Of a stretch of DNA of 64,000 nt, positions 57,101-64,000 are shown one piece after another; position 1 is the stretch's first letter; the number at the start of each line of letters is the position of its first letter. The notes beneath the pieces were generated by a model, which worked only from the letters and a program-made list of their open reading frames with translations, was not told the DNA's origin and searched no databases. This DNA comes from Juglans regia (lineage: Eukaryota; Streptophyta; Magnoliopsida; Fagales; Juglandaceae), in NCBI RefSeq assembly GCF_001411555.2, contig NC_049905.1:17908097-17972096 (forward strand), read 5' to 3'. Position numbers and translations under genes: made by a program.

Positions 57101-60100
57101 GCGTGAACTGTTATCCCTTTTTTCCTCTTGTGGGTGTATCATCTCATTAGAATATTCTTTTTTCAGCTTACAATGTACTTAGATTTCTTATGATCCCAAT
57201 CCTTGTGACAGGTATGAAGGTGAATGGCTTCAAAACCAAATGGAGGGCCATGGGGTTATTGAAGTTGACATACCCGATATAGAACCTGTGCCAGGCTCCA
57301 AGTATGTTTATGATTCCTCAATATGTGCCAATAGGGTCATACCATATGGTTCATCTCTCAGCATTTAGGACCCAAATAACAGGTTCATGTTTTAAATACT
57401 GTAAGTTGCTTGTTAATCATATTTCTAGGCTTGAAGCAAAGATGCGTGCTGAAGGGAAAATAATATCAAGGGATTATATGACCCCAGAGGACAAAGAATG
57501 GCTGGAGATGGATATCGAAGATAGCATTCGTCTTGCTGACGGGGTGTATGAAGTACCATTTTATGAAAGGGATGAGTGGATCCAAGAATTTGGGAGGAAA
57601 CCGTAAGTTTACTTCTGACCTCTCTGTTTCTTTCTCAAGATTAATTATAATGATTCTATGCTCTCTGTATAGTTTGATTTTTATCCACTTTCTTTGAATA
57701 TCAACCACTCACTAATCACTGGTGTCTTGATATTTTAACTATTGACTTTTACTTAAGCAGGAAGCCACTGCATTCATATGTAACTGTGTTGACTTTGTGC
57801 ATATGAAGGCTACTAGATTGGCATCTAAGTTTGTAGTTGGTGCAGCACTTTATTATGCTTTGAGCATTTAGTAGGTGTTATTGGTGAGGCAATTTCCTTA
57901 TGCTTCAATTTGTAGGTAATGAGGATGGTAACTTGACCTGTATAAGAGTAATACAAAGGCCAATGAATTGTTCATATGTTGATCTGAACCTCAGGTGCCA
58001 GTTAGAGTCTAGTTCAAGGAAATTAATTATTCATAATGCAGATACCAATTTGATTGAATCTTTGGACCACATTCCTCTTGTCTGAAGAAAGGCTTGTTGA
58101 TTAGTATGATTTTCTTTGTATCATCCTCAGACATTAAATCTTTAGCACGTCTTTGACATTGAAGCCACAAACTCAAAATTTTCTAGTTGAAGGCATCTTA
58201 TGGGTTTATTGATAATTGTACTCATATCACAGGGAGAAGGGTCGATACCGATATGCTGGTCAGTGGAAGCATGGCAGAATGCATGGATGTGGTGTTTATG
58301 ATGTCAATGAGCGTACCATATATGTAGGTGGATGAAAAATAGGCCATCATTTTTTGAGGGCCGAACTTAGTTGATTTCACTATATGTTTACAAAATTCAT
58401 GAACTTTGGAGGGCTCAACTTTAATCCATTGAGAATGCAAAATGAATCTCTGATACATTTTTGTGAGATAGTAGGTGGTCTAAAGATGCAAAAAAGGGTC
58501 TTATCAACATTCAACAAGAGGGTTGATGGGTCAATATATGCATAGTCCTTAAATTAAGTAGAAGTCACCATGTTTTATACAATGCAGTTCTCACAATTAA
58601 TTTAATATTGAAACTGTTGTGTGGTTAGTGAATTTAACAAATACTTGTGTTGAATGTTTGCAGGGTAGGTTCTACTTTGGAGAGCTATTGCAGGATTCTA
58701 CTGGTTGTGATGAAGATACTTGTGCGGTATCATATGTTTTTTCATGGTTCAATGTATCATTCATAATGTCTTCCAGCTGTTGAAGAAAATGTTTCTTGCA
58801 TTATGTTCTTTTCAGGTGCATTCAGGTATAGCGGAAGTAGCAGCTGCTAAGGCTCGGATGTTTGTTAACAAGCCTGATGGAAGTATGTATTTTTGAAGCT
58901 AGTTTAATCCTATTTAATCTTAAATGTAATGTCATAATGATTGGCATGTTCTACATGTGACTTGTCAGTTCGGTTCTTGGTAATTGGATGGCAAAGTATC
59001 TCATATGAAATATGGGATGGTGACTTTATTTGCTTCATCATCTTCATATTGGTTGATGTGTAATCTTAGTAATATGGATAGGTGCGTATATGTGGTGGAC
59101 TGAGTTATGTGTAAGAGGAGATTTTGAGTTTCTTTTTAGTTTTCATTGGCTAAAGCATTTCAAGAAAACTCACTTTTCCCATGTTTGGTAATTATTCTCC
59201 CAAGACATTTTAATTGATGGCTTGGACATCCCATTTATCATGGATTTAAACATGGATAATTCAGTAGGGTCCTGACTCTATGATTTGTCATGCAGTTTTA
59301 AATTGAAAGTGTATTTTTAAATATTAAGATTCCTGGTACATATTTTAATATCAATTATAATTTCTGCATATGCAGAGATCTTCTCCATCAGAATTCATGT
59401 CGTGATTGTTTGGCATATCATATCTCCTTTGTTTGTGACTTACATTTCATATTTCCCTGTAGTGGTTAGGGAAGAGAGGGGACCATATAGTGATCCTCAA
59501 CATCCCTATTTCTATGAAGAAGAAGATGTTTGGATGGCACCAGGCTTCATTAACCAGTTCTATAAGGTAAGTCATATTCGTTCTTTTAACTTTTTTTACA
59601 TGATACAACGAGATTAGAAATAAATATAATTTGGTCACAGGTCCCATATCTTTGGGAAAGATATGTAAGTGAGGTGGATCAGGAAAGAGAAATGTGGTTA
59701 AATTCCTTCTACAAGGCACCACTAAGACTGCCTATGCCTGCTGAGCTTGAACATTGGTGGTCCAAAGGTATTAGTTTTCTCTCTGTCTCTCCCTCCCCTT
59801 GCAAGGATTTCTTTTTTGTGTGGTTGTGCTGAGATAATGGGCAGAGAAATGAAATTGCCTTATCAAGAAAAGAGGCCTAGAAATGCACTCTGGCAGCATT
59901 TCCTCTTATAACTAATATTAGCATTTTCTTTTCTTTTGTTGGTCATCGAAGGATATGCATAATTAGTACTAGTGTGGTATCAACTCTTATCTGGAGAGTC
60001 AAATAAAAAAATTGTTCTGAGTTGAAAATTAGAGATTTTGTTTTACAAAAGAGAGTTATTTGTCTTTGTTAAGAAATTTGAAAGAATTTACTTGATACAT

Positions 60101-62844
60101 GCATGAAAGCAATTATTTCCACTTTTCTTTCTATTAAGAGTAAAAGTAGTAATAAAGATCTGAACAAACAGAATCCCTAGGGGTTGGCTCAAATGGTAAA
60201 AGCCTTGGTCTTCGTTGTATGCTCCCTCTAGGTCAAAGGTTTGAACCATGGGTTGCAAACAATATTTAGGAATCATTGAACTCGAGATTTTCCCTTGAAT
60301 TACCCAAGGTACACTTGCAGAAAACTTCTTCTCGAGGGCCCATGCGCCCCCAGGATTAGTTGACTTTTTTCCAGACACCCGGTGCCAATAAAAAAAAAAA
60401 AACAAACAAAACTGAATTAATGGCTTGGGACTACCCTCTTCACCTGGTAACTTCAATGTTTATACGAACAGGGTGAATGGGAGACAAAAAAGGATATCAA
60501 GGTTGATTTGGACCCACCTGTGGGTAGCCCAGTGGTAAGGGCGAACTTGTGTGCATGTGCCCCATGTCACAGGTTTGATTCTACTTGAGATTAAACTGCA
60601 ATTTAAGTGGGAGGCCATGGCGGTGGGTTCCTGAGCTAGTCTCTCCGGGGGTTTAGGTTCCATGGGTGAGTCCTAAGGGCCTTTCTGGGGTGGTTCCCCC
60701 GTCATAAATAAATAAAAAATAGAGTTTGATTTGGCATGTGAAAACAAATGATGTAGGGGTTGGGTAATTTGAAAATGATTGAAGAGATGATATTATAAGA
60801 TACTCAATATTTGAGTATATGGTTTCATATGGTATCAATTTTGTTTTGGTGTTCGTACTTCTGTCTTATCCAGTTTACTTTACTGATTCTGCTTTAATGA
60901 GTTAGATGCTGCTTAAGTCTGAAGTTTCGGAAATACTGAAAAAAACTTGGAAGTTTCAGAAACATTTCTGTTTTGTTTCATCCTTCCACTTAAAGGGATA
61001 AGGTGTGATTTATTATAGATATAAGTTATGTTTGCTTGATCAGATCATTTTCCGGAATTTGTTCTCATCAACAAGGAACCAGAGCCTGATCCAAAAGATC
61101 CATCAAAGCTTATATATACTGAAGATCCCCTCATACTACACACACCAACCGGAATGCTAATAAACTATATCGAGGATGAGAAGTATGGGCTTCGATTATT
61201 TTGGCAGCCACCTCTGAAAGATGGGGAAGATATTGACCCAGAAAAGGTTCAATTCCTACCCCTAGGGTATGATGAGTTTTTTGGAAGAGATGCGACTGTG
61301 AAGAAAGAGAACATATGGATGCGTATCATCCAAGCCCTAGAAAATACGTTCAAGCCATGGTATGATAAAGTAGAGAAATGGGCTGAAGAGAAGAAGAGAG
61401 CTTCAGAGATGAAGATGAAGCTGATAGAAAAAGAACTTGAACTAATCGAGGCTGAATTGTGTCTGGAAGAGGCCATCGAGGACATGGATGAGGAGTTGAA
61501 AAGGAGAGAGAAGGAGGAGGAGAAGGCGGAAGTGGATTTGCAGGGTGAAGAGGATACTTCTGCATTGAACAACCAAGACAAGAGATCTGCATTGGAACAG
61601 GAGGAAGAGGAGGAAGACGAAGACGAAGACGAGGACGATATTGATGTTGCGCCTTCAAGTTTTGGGTCTGTTGGTACGGATAAGGACCCAACAAGGAATG
61701 ACCAGAAAGGAAACAAACCGGGAAAATCTCCATTTTCAACATCTTCACTGTCATTTGCTTCTAGTAGCCTTATTTCAGGGGTGAGTTCTAAATTCTCATG
61801 TATTATCTTCTATATTATAGTTCTATTCATAGTGAGGATTAGGCTTGGAAAAAAAGGACCATGAAATTTATATCCTTTTTCTTTTTTGCTGTATTTAGTT
61901 CAGAAAATGTGATCCAATTAAATATTGTTCATGAAATTATTATTTCACGAATTTGCGTGATTTGTTTACTTTCTCTAGTTAGATATATCAGACGTATAGG
62001 CCCCCTGTTACTTGGATCATGCATTTTTTATCATTAATAAAAAATGAGATGAGATGATAGAATATTATTTGATAGTGAGTTGTGATGATATGAGGTTAAG
62101 ATGAAAGTTGAATAAAATATTATTATAATATTATTATTGTTTTGGGATTTGAAAAAGTTAAATTATTTATTATATTATGTGGGAATTTGGGAAAGTTATA
62201 ATGATTAGATTAGATGAGATGAGATGAGTTGAGTTGAAATCAACTCTGAATCCAAACAGGGCCTTGACTTGTATATTGGTACCCTTTTATAGGAGATCTC
62301 ATGTATTGCTCAAGCAGGTATCTGTTTGGGAGTTTGTAGCTAATTTTTTCAGTGAATAATTTTTGCCAGTTTCAGAGAAGAGAAAAAAGATATTTTCCTG
62401 TTACCTTTGCAGGTGCCATTGATGCTACAACGATCATTCTTGGCATGGAAGAAGGGTAGATCAGGGTTAAGGGCAGCTTCTCCATTGGAAGTTGAGGCCC
62501 CCAGTGGCCTCCCGGAAACAGTTGTCTCGGTCAGTTTTCCTCCAGTTTTTGGCTCAAGAGGACGCTTGAGAGCTATAGTGGAGGATCGTGGGAAAGTCCA
62601 AGTACAAAGCCACTCAAATGTAAGATTGTCTCAACTGCGGTCGCTATCTCAAATTCTATCACGTTCATCAGGCTCTGTGAAATCCAAAAGAAGCCTTACA
62701 GAGGCAAGAAGAATGAGCAATGGTTGGCTGCATAAAGCACCGGTGAGGGATTTTGACAGTATATTGTCTTTGCACACACCTGAACATTATTTGGAACCGT
62801 ATAGGAAGACAATATGTGGTGAGCCAATGTCTCTTTCTCTTTAA
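54122..62844 (+). CDS. TIC100: TIC100, chloroplast inner-envelope protein import subunit (MORN-repeat protein)
   Basis: Exons: 54122-54720, 55763-55834, 57212-57301, 57429-57602, 58233-58323, 58664-58726, 58816-58882, 59463-59566, 59641-59767, 61044-61780, 62413-62844. All introns are GT-AG and the frame stays open for 851 residues, close to the Arabidopsis protein (about 870, recalled). The first 60 residues are acidic (SEEDSDESESDTDDSSYYTD). MORN repeats lie at about 200-250 (YEGTVWDDLAHGKGVFV, YEGEWLQNQMEGHGVIEV) and about 318-346 (YAGQWKHGRMHGCGVYDV). A charged coiled-coil region with a long Glu/Asp run is at about 535-650 and a basic Ser/Arg-rich tail at 709-851. TIC100 works with TIC20, TIC56 and TIC214 in the 1-MDa translocon and is essential for embryos in Arabidopsis (EMB1211). 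No damage is seen. Confidence 0.95.
56613..57060. mobile_element. hAT MITE, 448 bp, in TIC100 intron 2
   Basis: Terminal inverted repeats start CAGTGTTTTAAATTTCGTAC and, from the other end, CAATGTTTTGAATACCGTAC. The 8-bp target duplication ATGTTACC is perfect (56605-56612 and 57061-57068), as expected for hAT. The interior is full of CCGGTAC/GGCCGGTAC words. There is no transposase. Confidence 0.93.
60168..60408 (+). mobile_element. tRNA-derived SINE in TIC100 intron 9
   Basis: Its start AGGGGTTGGCTCAAATGG and AAAGCC form an A box. GGTCAAAGGTTTGAACC is a good B box (60232-60248). It ends in an A-rich tail (about 60389-60401). AACAAACA-like sequence flanks both sides as a possible target duplication. 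Confidence 0.75.
60505..60718 (+). mobile_element. second, different tRNA-derived SINE in TIC100 intron 9
   Basis: GTGGGTAGCCCAGTGGTAAGG is the A-box part and CACAGGTTTGATTCTAC the B box (about 60569-60585). The unit ends AATAAATAAAAAAT. It is a different SINE family from the one 100 bp upstream. Confidence 0.7.
62036..62268. mobile_element. Tourist-like MITE in TIC100 intron 10
   Basis: AAAAATGAGATGAGATGATA through TTGAATAAAATATTATTATA to ATCCAAACAGGGCC follows the family order. A partial internal duplication of the GAGATGA end is visible at the left. Confidence 0.7.
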
Positions 62845-64000
62845 CATTTTGCAATTGCCGAGTTTTGGCCAATTTTTATTGAATACTTTAGCTTTTCCTG
62901 GTTTAATGCGATTAACGAAGACCAGAAAATGAAAACCCTTTGGATTCATATGTCATTTTTGTGCCATTTAAAGACATGCTGTCTATGCCTTGAGGAGTTC
63001 TGTTTTCTGTTTCCTTTCAAATCCCTTGAACGAGAGCTACTCAAGGGCATCATAACATCAACATAATTGGAGTTGATGTAGGCTGGTTTGGATTTAGAGA
63101 TGAGATTAAGTAGCAGCTTTGTTTTTAGCAAGATACATGGTTATGTGCTTGTATTTTAAACAGAATGCAAAGGAGGTGGACTGAAAAAACACCTCAGACC
63201 AACCACCAACCATGCAAAAAAAAAAAAAAAAGGCCAAGAATTTGCGTAGCAAGTTGGTTCAGTTTCATGTGCTATATTTTGCTATTCAAGCAAAATTCTC
63301 ACGTTGGTTTATCCATATTTTTATTATTATTAATTTTTTGCTAAAATCAATTTTTTTTTATATATATTTTGTAATTAGCATCCACTACATACATTTGACA
63401 TTAATAATATAAATACAATAATAAAAAATATAATGTTTTATATATTATATTAAAAATATAATAAAATGAAAAAATATATAGATAATATATTATAATAATA
63501 AAATGAATGTGTAGGTGAAAATTTGTTGTATTGTTGAAGGAGAGAAAATGAAAGGATTGTGAGAGAGTGGGAGGAGAGAGAAATAATGATTAACATATAT
63601 TTTGTAGAGTGAATAGTAGTTATCCAAATTTAGATAAGCATTTTTCATAGCTAGCTAAATATTTAGATATATATAAATCAATGTAGAGAATTTTAGAGTC
63701 ATATTATGCAAATATAACTTTGTATATACATATGCATAGATCAATGTGGATGCTAAGGGGCGTAGTTTTCTCAAGTTTTTGCAATAGTCCATAAGAGGTG
63801 TTGTTTAGAGGCTTCCATTACTATTACTAGAGATCTAGTAGGGCACATTTGCCCTTTGGTTACTAAATTCATTTGAATTTAATTCAGTTCAATCTAATTT
63901 TAAGTTAAGTCTAATATCTAAAAACTTAATTCTCAAATTATTAAATTCATCTCAATTTAAAATATCTTTACACATGAGATTCGCAATTTTTTTTAATTTA
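62845..64000. other. TIC100 3' region and AT-rich intergenic DNA
   Basis: The start is the TIC100 3' UTR. 63080-63115 (GGTTTGGATTTAGAGATGAG) is a piece of a Tourist-like repeat. No further gene is seen to the window end. Confidence 0.5.

Noticed and set aside
61249..61716. Ser-rich frame antisense to TIC100 exon 10
   Set aside because: It is the complement of the Glu/Asp-rich coding repeat.

Overview
The window is nuclear DNA of a flowering plant, most likely a woody eudicot. Spliced genes with GT-AG introns, tRNA-derived SINEs, LTR retrotransposons of the Copia and Gypsy (Athila/Tat-like) groups, a plant L1-type LINE and hAT, CACTA and Tourist-like MITEs all point that way. The very common short AT-rich elements ending in (T)CCAAACAGGGCC suggest Fagales (walnut/hickory/oak relatives); that placement is an inference. 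Only a few host genes are present; most of the window is nested and decayed transposable-element (TE) sequence.

Layout. 0-1.8 kb: GA-rich, probably LTR-derived sequence and a dispersed repeat. 1.77-8.15 kb: a Copia element on the minus strand, inserted into a Tourist-like MITE, with its RNase H region split by a 1,476-bp solo LTR. 8.8-17.2 kb: a Gypsy (Athila/Tat-like) element on the minus strand with one full LTR and one truncated LTR. 17.7-18.65 kb: a foldback (Pack-MULE-like) element with ~150-bp inverted arms that carries the last coding part of a DRM-type DNA methyltransferase. 20.3-25.2 kb: a second, plus-strand Athila/Tat-like Gypsy copy without LTRs or gag. 25-31 kb: AT-rich intergenic DNA with MITEs, a perfect 138-bp CACTA MITE and a SINE relic. 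31.07 kb: a tRNA-Leu(AAG) gene on the minus strand. 35.14-35.62 kb: a three-exon phytosulfokine (PSK) precursor gene on the plus strand.

36.9-52.8 kb: a segmental tandem duplication carrying a small, Cys-rich, TFIIB/BRF-type zinc-ribbon gene on the minus strand. The left copy (37.5-38.5 kb) has lost splice sites and cysteines. The right copy (40.3-41.4 kb) gives an open 132-residue three-exon model, but a 4,055-bp solo LTR sits 32 bp upstream of its start codon. The right-hand duplicate is further split by local tandem duplications, a 5'-truncated LINE and a second LTR-like block with 124-bp satellites.

54.1-62.85 kb: a complete 11-exon gene for TIC100, a MORN-repeat subunit of the chloroplast inner-envelope protein import complex. 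Its promoter has site II/telo-box motifs, and its introns hold a hAT MITE with an 8-bp target duplication, two tRNA-derived SINEs and a Tourist-like MITE. The host genes are unrelated in function (peptide growth signalling, plastid protein import, translation, and possibly transcription). They do not form an operon-like system.
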